Assembly (NCBI RefSeq): GCF_016863195.1
Contig: NZ_BOOK01000065.1
Span: 1-51,148 of the forward strand
Direction of reading: 5' to 3'
DNA from: Paraplanobispora takensis
GTDB lineage: Bacteria > Actinomycetota > Actinomycetes > Streptosporangiales > Streptosporangiaceae
Length of the DNA stretch: 51,148 nucleotides
A program made the position numbers and the translations under genes. Below are positions 31,443-39,619 of the stretch, in pieces. The notes under the pieces are model-generated. The model did no database searches. It was not told where the DNA came from and saw only the letters and a program-made list of their open reading frames with translations. Position 1 is the first letter of the stretch; each line of letters starts with the position of its first letter.

Positions 31443-31517
31443 CCGAGTGTGGGGTAGCTTGGTCGGCCCGTCTGCTTTGGGAGCAGAAGATCGCAGGTTC
31501 GAATCCTGTCACTCGGA
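31443..31517 (+). tRNA. tRNA-Pro(TGG)
   Basis: Seventy-five bases: acceptor CCGAGTG/CACTCGG perfect, anticodon stem TCTGC/GCAGA around TTTGGGA giving TGG, T loop TTCGAAT, discriminator A, no encoded CCA. Second gene of the array, 38 bases after the tRNA-Ala. Confidence 0.93.
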
Positions 31518-31531
31518 CTCGGGGTGCCCGC

Positions 31532-31603
31532 GCCGCAGAAGCCGAACCGGTAAGGCGGCTGGCTTCCACCCAGCAGGACGGGGTTCGAGTCCCCGCTGCG
31601 GCT
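31532..31603 (+). tRNA. tRNA-Gly(TCC)
   Basis: Seventy-two bases: acceptor GCCGCAG/CTGCGGC perfect, anticodon stem GCTGG/CCAGC around CTTCCAC giving TCC, T arm CGGGG-TTCGAGT-CCCCG, discriminator T as expected for glycine, no encoded CCA. It follows the tRNA-Pro by 14 bases. A small hairpin TGCCCT/AGGGCA comes right after. Confidence 0.93.
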
Positions 31604-31749
31604 CTGCCCTGAAAGGAGAGGGCAACGGGCTGCGTGCTCGGCGACGGGAGTGGCGTCCCCCGCCGGGTTCACGGCCCACCCCGCGTCCGTACGGCTTACG
31701 CCGGCCGGATCGGACGTGCAGTTCTCGCGCCCGGCGCGAGCATGCGTGA
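31604..31749. other. Spacer inside the tRNA array
   Basis: A 146-base gap in an otherwise tightly packed array. It contains hairpin-forming segments, such as CTCGCG-CCCGG-CGCGAG near 31722-31738, but no T loop of the TTCRANN form, so I could not place a tRNA. It may hold a decayed gene. Confidence 0.4.
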
Positions 31750-31824
31750 TGCCGGATCGTCCAACAGGCAGGACACCCGACTCTGGATCGGGAAACGGAG
31801 GTTCGATCCCTTCTCCGGCAGCCA
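31750..31824 (+). tRNA. tRNA-Gln(CTG)
   Basis: Seventy-two bases plus CCA: acceptor TGCCGGA/TCCGGCA perfect, D stem GTCC/GGAC, anticodon stem CCCGA/TCGGG around CTCTGGA giving CTG, T arm GGAGG-TTCGATC-CCTTC, discriminator G. CCA is encoded at 31822-31824, unlike in the other genes of the array. Confidence 0.93.
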
Positions 31825-31831
31825 CGCGCCC

Positions 31832-31903
31832 GTGGGTGAGGTGTCAGCGGAAGCACGCGACCGTGCCGAGGTCGAAGGACGGGTTCGAGTCCCGTCGCCC
31901 ACT
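31832..31903 (+). tRNA. tRNA-Gly(GCC)
   Basis: Seventy-two bases: acceptor GTGGGTG/CGCCCAC with one G-U pair, D stem GTGT/GCAC, anticodon stem CGACC/GGTCG around GTGCCGA giving GCC, T arm ACGGG-TTCGAGT-CCCGT, discriminator T, no encoded CCA. Seven bases separate it from the CCA of tRNA-Gln. Confidence 0.92.
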
Positions 31904-31904
31904 C

Positions 31905-31978
31905 GCCGCTCTGGTCCAACTGGGAGAGACGCCGCGTTCAGAGCGCGGAGGGTCCGGGTTCGAATCCCGGGAGCGGTA
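31905..31978 (+). tRNA. tRNA with CAG anticodon and short variable loop
   Basis: Seventy-four bases: acceptor GCCGCTC/GAGCGGT with G1-U72, three-pair D stem, anticodon stem CCGCG/CGCGG around TTCAGAG giving CAG (leucine codon CTG), T arm CCGGG-TTCGAAT-CCCGG, discriminator A. The variable region is only five bases (AGGGT), whereas bacterial tRNA-Leu is class II with a long variable arm. It is one base after tRNA-Gly(GCC). The amino acid it carries is therefore uncertain. Confidence 0.85.
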
Positions 31979-32005
31979 CGACGGTTCGCTCGTTCGCGGT
32001 CCCCG

Positions 32006-32926
32006 TCATCCGAGCAGGCCGCTGATCGCGATCATCAGCGGGATGGAGGCCATGGTGCTGGCCAGTACGGCATGGCGGGCCAGCCGCTTGGCCGCGCTGT
32101 AGTGCACCGCGTAGACATAGACGTTCTGCGCCGTGGGCAGCGCTGCCAGCAGCGTGGCCGCGAACAGGGCCCCGCCCTCCAGGCCGAGGGCGAAGCGGCC
32201 GACGAGCCAGGCCACCCCCGGCTGCACCAGGCACTTGAGCACGACGACCAGCACGACGTCACGGGAGTGCCCGCTCTCCTCCACCCGCCGGGCGCTGCTC
32301 AGACTCAGGCCGTACGCGATCAGCGACACCGGCACCGCGGCCGCCGCCACCAGCTCGACCGGCCGCATGAGCATGACCGGCATCTCCACGCCGGTGAGCG
32401 CGACCGCCAGCCCGAGCACCGTGGCGACGGTGAGCGGGTTGCGCAGCGGGCGCATGAGCGCCTTGCGCACGGACGTCGTGCCCGAGGCCTCCCGGTCCAG
32501 CAGCAGGAACGCCACCGGCGCCATCACCAGGAGCTGGAACAGCAGGACCGGCGCGATGAGGGCGCCGTCGCCGAGCACGTAGACGCTGACGGCGATGCCG
32601 AGGTTGCCGGCGTTGACGTAGGAGGTGGACAACGCGCCGATGACCAGCTCCGCCCGTCCCCGGCGCCACAGCAGACCCGCCACGACCAGGAAGACCGCCT
32701 GGACCGACAGCACGCCGGCGAGGTTCGTCACGAGCACCGGCGAGAAGATCGACCCCAGGTCGGCGCCGGCGACCGTGGTGAACAGCAGGGCGGGCGTGGC
32801 GACGAGGAAGGTCAGCCGGGACAGGGCCAGCTCGTCCTGCGGGCGCAGGGCGCCGCCCACACCGACCAGATAGCCGAGGAACGCGACCGCCACCAACGTG
32901 GCGACGGCTCCGACGACCTCCGACAT
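32006..32926 (-). CDS. AEC-family transporter (auxin efflux carrier-like)
   Basis: A 306-residue permease with about ten membrane helices in two inverted halves. The first half has FLGYLVGVGGALRPQDELALSRLTFLVATPALLF; the second has SLIAYGLSLSSARRV and LAALPTAQNVYVYAVHYS, the conserved AEC segment in the last helices. Members export or take up malate and other organic anions. It starts at ATG 32926 with GGGATG only as a weak context, and ends 27 bases past the tRNA array on the opposite strand. Confidence 0.88.
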   Translation of the reverse strand: MSEVVGAVATLVAVAFLGYLVGVGGALRPQDELALSRLTFLVATPALLFTTVAGADLGSIFSPVLVTNLAGVLSVQAVFLVVAGLLWRRGRAELVIGALSTSYVNAGNLGIAVSVYVLGDGALIAPVLLFQLLVMAPVAFLLLDREASGTTSVRKALMRPLRNPLTVATVLGLAVALTGVEMPVMLMRPVELVAAAAVPVSLIAYGLSLSSARRVEESGHSRDVVLVVVLKCLVQPGVAWLVGRFALGLEGGALFAATLLAALPTAQNVYVYAVHYSAAKRLARHAVLASTMASIPLMIAISGLLG

Positions 32927-33050
32927 CCCGCAAGGACTCCACTCACACCCGGTCGACCACCGCAACCCCCGACGGCCCGCGGGTCGGCGGGGACGCGCCA
33001 TCGGCACGGCGCCCCTGTCGACGCTGCCGGATCCTACCCACCCGGCCGGA

Positions 33051-33083
33051 GGCTCCCGCCTCCGCCCCCGCGAGTCGGGAGCC
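33051..33083. terminator. Hairpin after the GH1 gene
   Basis: GGCTCCCG (33051-33058) pairs with CGGGAGCC (33076-33083), one base past the GH1 stop on the minus strand. Probable terminator without a T-run, also insulating the AEC gene. Confidence 0.6.
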
Positions 33084-33084
33084 G

Positions 33085-34293
33085 TCACTCCTCGCCGCCC
33101 GGTCCCGCCGGGAGACGGCGGTCGCGGGCGATGGCGCCGAGCCAGCGGGCCGACGGCTTGGGGGTGCGGGCGAAGGTGGTGCGGTCGACGGCGACGAGGC
33201 CGAAGGTGGGTCGGTAGGAGCCCCACTCGTAGTTGTCCAGGGCGCTCCAGTGCAGGTAGGCCCGGACGTCGGCGCCCTCGCGCATCGCGTCCGCCAGACC
33301 GGCCAGCGCGGCGCCGGTGTAGGCGATGCGCCGGTCGTCGTCGTCGGTCGCGATGCCGTTCTCGGTCACCAGGATCGGGACGTCCGGCCCGACGACCCCG
33401 GCGGTGTGGCGCACGGCCTGGCCGAGCGCGGCGGGGTAGTACTCCCAGCCGGTGAGCGTCTTGTCCGCCTCCTCGGGGACGGGCAGCGGGCCGTCGGCGG
33501 CGACCCTGGTGCGGGTGTAGGACTGGACGCCGATCCAGTCGTCGCCGCGGGCGGCCTCCAGGAACCGGTCCTCGCGGGGCCAGGCGTGGGCCCGGCAGGC
33601 GTCCTCGGCTCCGGGTTCGGGCTGGTAGACCTGGTTGGCCACGGTCCATCCGACCCGCAGATCCGGGCAGGCGGCGCGCAGGACCTCGCGCGCGGCGTGG
33701 TGCGCGCCGATCAGGCCCGCGCTGAGGTCGTCGTCGGGTTCCAGGCGCGCGAAGTCGGTGTCCGCGCCGCCCTTGCGGATGAGGGTGTGCATCAGGGCCA
33801 CCATGTTGGGCTCGTTGACGGTGGCCGCGTAGCGGACCGCGCCGTCGAGGATCGGGGCGACCGCGGCGGCGTAGGCGGCGAACCGCTCCGTCGCCTGCGG
33901 GGCCGCCCAGCCGCCGAACCCGGTGAACCAGCGGGGCGAGGTGAAGTGGTGCAGGGTCACCACCGGCTCGATGCCGCGCTCGCGCGCCCCCTCGATCACG
34001 CGGCGGTAGTGCTCCAGCGCGGCGCGGGAGACGTGGCCGGGCTGGGGTTCGATCCTGGCCCACTCGACGCTGAAGCGGTAGGCGGTGAAGCCCAGGTCGC
34101 GCAGGAGGTCCAGGTCCTGTCGCCAGCGGTGGTAGCCGTCGACGGCGTCCCCGCTCGGCTCCCGGACCGGGCTGCCGGGGCGGTGCTCGAACGCCCACCA
34201 GTCGCTGTTGACGTTGTTGCCCTCGATCTGGTGGGCGGAGGTCGAGGCCCCGATCAGGAAGCCCTCGGGAAACACGAAACCACCGGTCGGCAT
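33085..34293 (-). CDS. GH1 family beta-glycosidase
   Basis: A 402-residue glycoside hydrolase of family 1 (beta-glucosidase type). The opening FPEGFLIGASTSAHQIEGNN matches the N-terminal signature, the acid/base is Glu161 in TVNEPN and the nucleophile Glu311 in ILVTENG. It has no signal peptide, so it acts on glycosides after import. It is shorter than the usual 440-480 residues, and the loops around the active site are probably reduced. It diverges from the GH20 gene with an AAAACC-N11-GGTTTT operator between them. Confidence 0.93.
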   Translation of the reverse strand: MPTGGFVFPEGFLIGASTSAHQIEGNNVNSDWWAFEHRPGSPVREPSGDAVDGYHRWRQDLDLLRDLGFTAYRFSVEWARIEPQPGHVSRAALEHYRRVIEGARERGIEPVVTLHHFTSPRWFTGFGGWAAPQATERFAAYAAAVAPILDGAVRYAATVNEPNMVALMHTLIRKGGADTDFARLEPDDDLSAGLIGAHHAAREVLRAACPDLRVGWTVANQVYQPEPGAEDACRAHAWPREDRFLEAARGDDWIGVQSYTRTRVAADGPLPVPEEADKTLTGWEYYPAALGQAVRHTAGVVGPDVPILVTENGIATDDDDRRIAYTGAALAGLADAMREGADVRAYLHWSALDNYEWGSYRPTFGLVAVDRTTFARTPKPSARWLGAIARDRRLPAGPGGEE

Positions 34294-34328
34294 GGTCGTC
34301 CCTCATCTCTGTGACCTGTGACAGAACA

Positions 34329-34351
34329 AAAACCATACATCGATCGGTTTT
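34329..34351. promoter_or_regulatory. TetR-type operator between GH1 and GH20
   Basis: AAAACC and GGTTTT arms are separated by eleven bases with central CATCG. The same arms, spacing and core recur at 45051-45073 beside the second TetR gene, so that TetR is the likely binder. The site lies 36 bases before the GH1 start and 18 bases before the GH20 start, suiting repression of both. Confidence 0.7.
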
Positions 34352-34368
34352 CGGGATACAGTCCTCGC

Positions 34369-35910
34369 ATGACGTCGGAAACACGCTGCGCCACCTCGCG
34401 GACCTGGCGGATCGGCACCGCCGAACCGGCCCTGGAGGAGACGGCCGAGACGCTGCGGGAACTGCTGTCACCGCATCTGGCCGCCCTGGCCGCGGGGGCG
34501 CAGGACCGCTCACCCGGCACCCTCCGGCTCGTCCTCGGGCAGGTGGGGCGGCGGCCGGACGCGCTGGGTGTCCCGCCACGCGGGGACGGCCACGCCGACG
34601 AGTGCCACGAGCTGGTGATCACTCCGGACGGGATCGTCTGCAGGGCCCGCACGCCGCAGGGCGTCTTCCGCGGCGCCGTCGCGGCGGTGCGCCTGCTCTC
34701 CGCCGCCCCCGGCGGGGACCTGGCGTGCCGGCGGACCGAGGACGGGCCGCGCTATGCCTGGCGGGGACTCATGGTGGATCCCGCCCGATGCTTCCTGCCC
34801 CTCGATGAGCTGTTGCGCCTGGTCGACCTGGCCGCGCTGTACCACCTGAACGTGCTGCACCTGCACCTGACCGACAACGAGGGCTGGCGGCTGGAGATCG
34901 CGGGCCGGCCCGGGCTGACCGCGGCGGAGGACGGCTCCTTCTACAGCGCCGCGCAGTACCGGGAGCTTCAGGCGTACGCGGCCGCCCGGTTCGTGACGAT
35001 CGTCCCGGAGATCGACCTGCCCGGTCACACCGCGGCCGTCCTGCGCGCCCATCCGGAGCTCGGTACGGTGCCGCGCCCCGCCTGGTTGCCCGCGGACGCC
35101 CCCTTCTCGCCGCCGCTGGACCCCTGCGACCCTGGCACCCGCGCGTTCCTGGCGGAGGTGCTGACCGAGGTCGCCCGGCTCACCGACGGCCCCTACCTGC
35201 ACATCGGCGGGGACGAGGCGTTCGGCATCGACGAGGCCTCCTTCGCCGAGGCGATCCGGTTCGCGCGCGAGACCGTCCGGGTGGCCGGAAAGCGGCCGCT
35301 GGGCTGGCAGGAGTCGGCCCGCGCGGGCATCGGGCCCGGCGACATCGCGCAGTGGTGGGTGGACGTCCCCATGATGGACCTGCCCGCCGACGAGGCGGAG
35401 CTGGCCGCCAGGCCCGAACTGGCCGGCACGGGCCGGCCGCTGGCCTTCTTCACCGCGGTGGCCCGGTTCTTCGCCCCTGCCGACGGGGACCTGGCCCGCA
35501 TCGTCGACGGGGGCGGCCGGGTCCTGCTCTCCCCCCAGTCCCACCTCTACCTGGACCGCCCCTACGACGCGTCGATCGTCCCGCCCGGCCAGGCCGAGGC
35601 GGCCGCGCGGCTCGGCTTCTCCTACCGCCCGCGGGACGTACGGCACGCCGCCGCCTGGGATCCCGCCGCCTACGGCCTCGCGCCCGACCGGATCGCCGGG
35701 ATCGAGGCGACGCTCTTCGGCGAGTCGCTGCGCGGCCTCGACGATCTGACCACGTTGCTGCTGCCCCGCCTGGCCGGGATCGCCGAGACGGCCTGGACGG
35801 GCTCGCCGCCCGCCTGGGAGGCGCATCGCGAGAGCCTGGCCGGCCAGTCCCGGCTGTGGCGGGAACGGGGGATCACGGCCCTGCTGTCCACCGAGATCGA
35901 CTGGCGCTGA
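34369..35910 (+). CDS. GH20 family beta-N-acetylhexosaminidase
   Basis: A 513-residue enzyme with an N-terminal GH20b-like alpha/beta domain (about 1-125) and a TIM barrel. YAWRGLMVDPARCFLPLDELLRLVD opens the barrel, HLHLTDNEGWRLEI and ARFVTIVPEIDLPGHTAAVL follow, and the catalytic Asp282-Glu283 pair is in YLHIGGDEAFG. No signal peptide is seen, so it acts inside the cell on imported oligosaccharides. ATG 34369 is preferred; an in-frame GTG-type start 51 bases upstream would run through the operator. A terminator hairpin follows. Confidence 0.92.
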   Translation: MTSETRCATSRTWRIGTAEPALEETAETLRELLSPHLAALAAGAQDRSPGTLRLVLGQVGRRPDALGVPPRGDGHADECHELVITPDGIVCRARTPQGVFRGAVAAVRLLSAAPGGDLACRRTEDGPRYAWRGLMVDPARCFLPLDELLRLVDLAALYHLNVLHLHLTDNEGWRLEIAGRPGLTAAEDGSFYSAAQYRELQAYAAARFVTIVPEIDLPGHTAAVLRAHPELGTVPRPAWLPADAPFSPPLDPCDPGTRAFLAEVLTEVARLTDGPYLHIGGDEAFGIDEASFAEAIRFARETVRVAGKRPLGWQESARAGIGPGDIAQWWVDVPMMDLPADEAELAARPELAGTGRPLAFFTAVARFFAPADGDLARIVDGGGRVLLSPQSHLYLDRPYDASIVPPGQAEAAARLGFSYRPRDVRHAAAWDPAAYGLAPDRIAGIEATLFGESLRGLDDLTTLLLPRLAGIAETAWTGSPPAWEAHRESLAGQSRLWRERGITALLSTEIDWR

Positions 35911-35920
35911 ACACCGGACG

Positions 35921-35950
35921 GGGGTGCGCATCCGCCCGGATGCGCACCCC
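35921..35950. terminator. Bidirectional terminator, perfect 14-bp stem
   Basis: GGGGTGCGCATCCG (35921-35934) and CGGATGCGCACCCC (35937-35950) form a perfect stem with a two-base loop. It lies between the convergent ends of the GH20 gene and the importer operon. Confidence 0.85.
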
Positions 35951-35970
35951 GCTCCATGGGCCGGTGGGGA

Positions 35971-36819
35971 TCATGAGCGGGCCGTGCGGGCCAGCTCCCG
36001 CCTGCGCCTGCGCTGCTCGTGCACGTCGGCCGTCGGCGCCGACAACATCAGCTCCCGGGTGTAGGGGTGCTCGGGCCGGGCCGTGATCTGGTCGGCCTCG
36101 CCGACCTCCACGATCTCACCGCCGCGGATGACCGCCACCCGGTGGCTCATGAACCGGACCACCGACAGGTCGTGCGAGACGAACAGGTAGGACACGCCCG
36201 TCTGCTCCTGGATCTCCAGCAGCAGCTCCAGCACGGTGCGCTGGGTGGTCAGGTCCAGGGCCGAGACCGGCTCGTCGCACACGATCAGCTTCGGCCGCAG
36301 GGCCAGCGCCCGGGCGATCGCGACACGCTGGCGCTGGCCGCCGGAGAACTCCCGCGGCAGCCGCTGGGCGGCGTCGGCGGGCAGGTGCACCCGCTCCAGC
36401 AGCCCGCCGACCCGCGCTCGCGCCTCGCGTGCCCGGATCCCCTGCCCGAGCAGCGGTTCCGACAGCGTGTCGCCGACGGTGAGGGACGGGTTCAGCGACG
36501 TGTACGGATCCTGGAAGATCACCTGGAGGTCGCGGCTGAGCTCGCGCCTGCGCCGCGCGGTCGCGTGCTCGATCCGCTCGCCGTCGAAGGTGACCGACCC
36601 CGACTGGACCGGTACCAGCCCCAGGACGGCCCGGCCGAGCGTGGTCTTCCCCGACCCCGACTCGCCCACGAGGCCGAGCGTCTCGGCCGGACGGACGTCC
36701 ACGGAGACGCCGTGCAGGACCCGGATCCGGGGGTCGCGCCGGCGCCGGCCCGGGAAGGAGACCTCCAGGTCCGCCACCGCGAGCAGGGGCTGCTCTTGCG
36801 TCGGCTGCTGTTGCGTCAT
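35971..36819 (-). CDS. Oligopeptide-type ABC importer ATPase (DppF/OppF-like)
   Basis: A 282-residue ATPase. Walker [16 protein letters not shown]-loop VIFQDPYTSLNP, signature LPREFSGGQRQRVAIARAL, Walker B KLIVCDEPVSALD and switch VSHDLSVV are all present, with the OppC-type tail around EHPYTRELMLSAP that is typical of Opp/Dpp ATPases. The ATG overlaps the stop of the fused permease-ATPase gene (ATGA). It is the last gene of the four-gene importer operon. Together with the ATPase domain of the fusion it forms the heterodimeric motor. Confidence 0.93.
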   Translation of the reverse strand: MTQQQPTQEQPLLAVADLEVSFPGRRRRDPRIRVLHGVSVDVRPAETLGLVGESGSGKTTLGRAVLGLVPVQSGSVTFDGERIEHATARRRRELSRDLQVIFQDPYTSLNPSLTVGDTLSEPLLGQGIRAREARARVGGLLERVHLPADAAQRLPREFSGGQRQRVAIARALALRPKLIVCDEPVSALDLTTQRTVLELLLEIQEQTGVSYLFVSHDLSVVRFMSHRVAVIRGGEIVEVGEADQITARPEHPYTRELMLSAPTADVHEQRRRRRELARTARS

Positions 36820-38657
36820 GGGACCACGACCTTCCTGGGCTGCCAGGGCTCGCGGGCCGGGACGTGGTCGAGCACCGCCTCCAGCAGCGTTCGGGTGTAG
36901 GGATCGGCGGGGGCGTGCAGCACCTGCTCGGCGGTTCCGGTCTCGACGATCCGGCCCTCCCGCATCACCGCGACCCGGTCGCACAGGTCGGCGACGACGC
37001 CCAGGTTGTGGGTGACGAGCAGGACGCCGAGCTCGTGTTCCCGCTGCAGCCGCCGCAGCAGCTCCAGGATCTCGGCCTGGACCCGCACGTCCAGCGCGGT
37101 GGTCGGCTCGTCGGCGATGAGCAGGCGCGGCTCGCACGACATCGCCCCGGCGATCAGCACGCGCTGTGCCATCCCGCCGGAGATCTGGTGCGGGTAGGAG
37201 CGGAACGTCCGCTCGGGGTCGGCGATCTCCACCAGGCTCAGCAGGTCGAGAGCGCGCTGTACGGCCTGCTTGCGCGACAGGCCGAGCCTGACGCGGATCG
37301 GCTCGACGAGCTGGCTGCCGACGGTGAAGGCCGGATCGAGGTTGCTCATCGGCTCCTGCGGCACGTAGGCGACCATGCCGCCGCGCAGCGCGCGTCGCCG
37401 GCGTTCGGGCAGCCCGACGACCTCCTGCCCGTCCAGCAGGATGCCGCCCCGCAGGATCCTGCCTCCCTCGGGCAGGATGCCGAGGACGGAGAAGGCCGTC
37501 TGAGTCTTGCCGGAGCCGGACTCCCCGACCAGCCCGACGATCTCGCCCGGTGCGACGTCCAGATCGACGTCGTGCACGACCTCGCGGTCGCTTCCGTCGG
37601 GCAGCCGGTAGCCGACGGCCAGGCCGCGCACCGACAGCAGAGTGGCGCGTCCGGCGGGCCCGTGGTCCTCGGCGGCGGCGGCCGCCGGGTCGGCAGAGGC
37701 CGCGTCCGCGGGGTCCGCAGGGACCGTGTCCGCGGGGACCGGCGCCGCGGCGGGAACCGGGACGGCGCGGCGGCGCGCCCGGCCGGAACCGCCGCCGGTC
37801 CGGTCCTCCAGGACGTCGCGCAGCGCCCCGGCCAGCAGGACCAGCGCCCCGCTGGTCAGGCCCAGCGCCAGTCCCGGCCACAGCATGAGCGCGGGTGAGC
37901 GCTGGATGTTCTGGAACGCCTCGTTGAGCATCGCGCCCCAGGTGGGGGTGTCGCCGCTGCCGATGCCGAGGAACTCCAGGCCCGCCTGGAGCCCGATGGC
38001 GATGCCCGCGACGAGGGCGATCTGGATGATGATCGGCCCCCGCACCACGACCAGGACGTGCCTGGCGATGATCCTGGCGTCACCGAGCCCGGAGACCCGG
38101 GCCGCGTCGACGTACAGCTCCCCGCGCACCTGGACGACGATGCCCCGGACCAGCCGGAAGAAGGCGGGGGCGACCAGGACGCCGAGGACGACCATGAGCA
38201 CCCAGACAGTGGAGCCGAGGACCGCCCGGGAGGCGAGCAGCACGATCATGGCGGGCAGCGCCATGACGAGGTTGGCGATCCAGCTCGCCAGGCCGTCCAG
38301 CCGCCCGCCGCGGTACCCGGCCACCAGCCCCGAGGGCACGCCGAGCAGCAGCGAGACGGCCAGGGAGATCAGCGCGCCGCTGAGCGTGGTGCGCCCGCCG
38401 TACAGCAGGCGCGACCAGATGTCGCGTCCGGCCGAGTCGAAGCCGAGCGGGTGCCCGCCGGAGGGCCCGGCGAAGGCGTGCCGCAGGTCGGAGGCGTCGG
38501 GCGGCTGGGAGACGAGCACCGGCGCAAGCAGTACGGCCAGCGCGATCAGCGCCAGCACGGCGGCCGAGACCAGCCCGAGGGGGTTGCGCGCCAGCCGTCC
38601 GAGCGCGCCCCGCCGTACCGTGGAGGGGGCGTTCACGCGGCCCTCGCCTTCGTTCAT
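36816..38657 (-). CDS. Fused DppC-like permease and DppD-like ATPase
   Basis: A 613-residue fusion. Residues 1-280 are a DppC-type permease ([39 protein letters not shown], coupling loop [19 protein letters not shown]). A flexible linker of about 40 residues rich in Ala, Pro and Asp follows. Residues 325-613 are an ATPase with Walker [17 protein letters not shown], signature [17 protein letters not shown], Walker [13 protein letters not shown]. Fusions of this kind occur in actinobacterial oligopeptide-type importers. Both flanking genes overlap it by ATGA, so the operon is tightly coupled. Confidence 0.9.
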   Translation of the reverse strand: MNEGEGRVNAPSTVRRGALGRLARNPLGLVSAAVLALIALAVLLAPVLVSQPPDASDLRHAFAGPSGGHPLGFDSAGRDIWSRLLYGGRTTLSGALISLAVSLLLGVPSGLVAGYRGGRLDGLASWIANLVMALPAMIVLLASRAVLGSTVWVLMVVLGVLVAPAFFRLVRGIVVQVRGELYVDAARVSGLGDARIIARHVLVVVRGPIIIQIALVAGIAIGLQAGLEFLGIGSGDTPTWGAMLNEAFQNIQRSPALMLWPGLALGLTSGALVLLAGALRDVLEDRTGGGSGRARRRAVPVPAAAPVPADTVPADPADAASADPAAAAAEDHGPAGRATLLSVRGLAVGYRLPDGSDREVVHDVDLDVAPGEIVGLVGESGSGKTQTAFSVLGILPEGGRILRGGILLDGQEVVGLPERRRRALRGGMVAYVPQEPMSNLDPAFTVGSQLVEPIRVRLGLSRKQAVQRALDLLSLVEIADPERTFRSYPHQISGGMAQRVLIAGAMSCEPRLLIADEPTTALDVRVQAEILELLRRLQREHELGVLLVTHNLGVVADLCDRVAVMREGRIVETGTAEQVLHAPADPYTRTLLEAVLDHVPAREPWQPRKVVVP

Positions 38658-39595
38658 GCGGTCCTCGCCTTCGGGTTGAGCCAGCCGATGAGGATGTCGA
38701 CGAGGAGGTTGATGAGGACGACGCCGATCACGGTGAACACGACCAGCGCCATGATCACCGGGATGTCGCCCCGTGTGGTGTAGTTGACCGTCATGCTGCC
38801 GAGACCGGGCAGGCCGAAGATCTGCTCCACCAGGACCGCGCCGCCGAGCAGGCTCACGAACTGCATGCCGAGCACGGACAGGGCGGGGGCGGAGGCGTTG
38901 CGCAGCACGTGCCGGAAGACGATCCGCGACGACGGCAGGCCGCGGGCCCGCAGGGTGCGCACGTAGTCCTGGCGCAGCACGTCGATGACGGAGCCGCGCA
39001 CCTGCTGGGAGACGCCTGCGATCGACCCGATCGACAGCGACAGGACCGGCAGCGTGATGGTGGACAACCAGCCGGAGAACGACTCGCCGAGGTCGACGTA
39101 GCCGATGGCGGGGAACCAGCGCAGCTGGACGGCGAACACCACGACGATCACCAGGGTGACCAGGAAGCCCGGCAGGGCGTAGCCGGCCACTCCGAGGACC
39201 TGCACCACCCGGTCGACCGCGCCGCGCCGCACCCCGGCCCACACGCCGAGCAGCAGGGAGACGACGGCGGTGACCAGGGTCACGCAGATCATCAGGCTGG
39301 CGGTCACCGGCAGCCGGTTCATGATCGCCTGGGTGACGTCCTCACCGCTGAACCAGGACGTGCCGAAGTCGCCGCGCAGGGCGTGAGCGAGCCAGTCGGT
39401 GTACTGGACCATGACGGGACGGTCCAGTCCCAGCTCGTGGTTCTTGGTCTCGATCGCGGCCTGGCCGGCGCTGTTGCCCAGGAGCTGGCGGGCCACGTCC
39501 AGGTCGGGCAGGGACAGCAGCAGATAGGACAGCAGGGAGATGACGAACAGCAGGAGCACGCCGGCCGAGAGCCGGCGTGCGATGAACATCGGCAT
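38654..39595 (-). CDS. Oligopeptide-type ABC permease (DppB-like)
   Basis: A 313-residue permease with six membrane helices. MFIARRLSAGVLLLFVISLLSY is the usual start, GLDRPVMVQYTDWLAHALRGDFGTSW the conserved DppB periplasmic segment, and YVRTLRARGLPSSRIVFRHVLRNA the coupling loop. It follows the binding-protein gene by 24 bases. Together with the fused subunit it forms the channel of an importer that, from its neighbours, carries oligosaccharides or glycosides. Confidence 0.93.
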   Translation of the reverse strand: MPMFIARRLSAGVLLLFVISLLSYLLLSLPDLDVARQLLGNSAGQAAIETKNHELGLDRPVMVQYTDWLAHALRGDFGTSWFSGEDVTQAIMNRLPVTASLMICVTLVTAVVSLLLGVWAGVRRGAVDRVVQVLGVAGYALPGFLVTLVIVVVFAVQLRWFPAIGYVDLGESFSGWLSTITLPVLSLSIGSIAGVSQQVRGSVIDVLRQDYVRTLRARGLPSSRIVFRHVLRNASAPALSVLGMQFVSLLGGAVLVEQIFGLPGLGSMTVNYTTRGDIPVIMALVVFTVIGVVLINLLVDILIGWLNPKARTA

Positions 39596-39619
39596 GGGGA
39601 CCGTCTCTGTCCGGTACGG

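Noticed and set aside
31604-31749. A seventh tRNA in the array gap
   Set aside because: No segment gives a T arm with a TTCRANN loop and a matching acceptor, so only hairpins are reported.
31379-31919. Minus-strand frames across the tRNA array
   Set aside because: Peptides such as RVTGFEPAIFCSQ and EGIEPPFPDP are antisense translations of tRNA T arms, not proteins.
31634-33217. 527-codon plus-strand frame over the tRNA array end and AEC gene
   Set aside because: It is a shadow frame rich in Gln, His and Arg. The tRNA folds and the minus-strand AEC permease explain the sequence.
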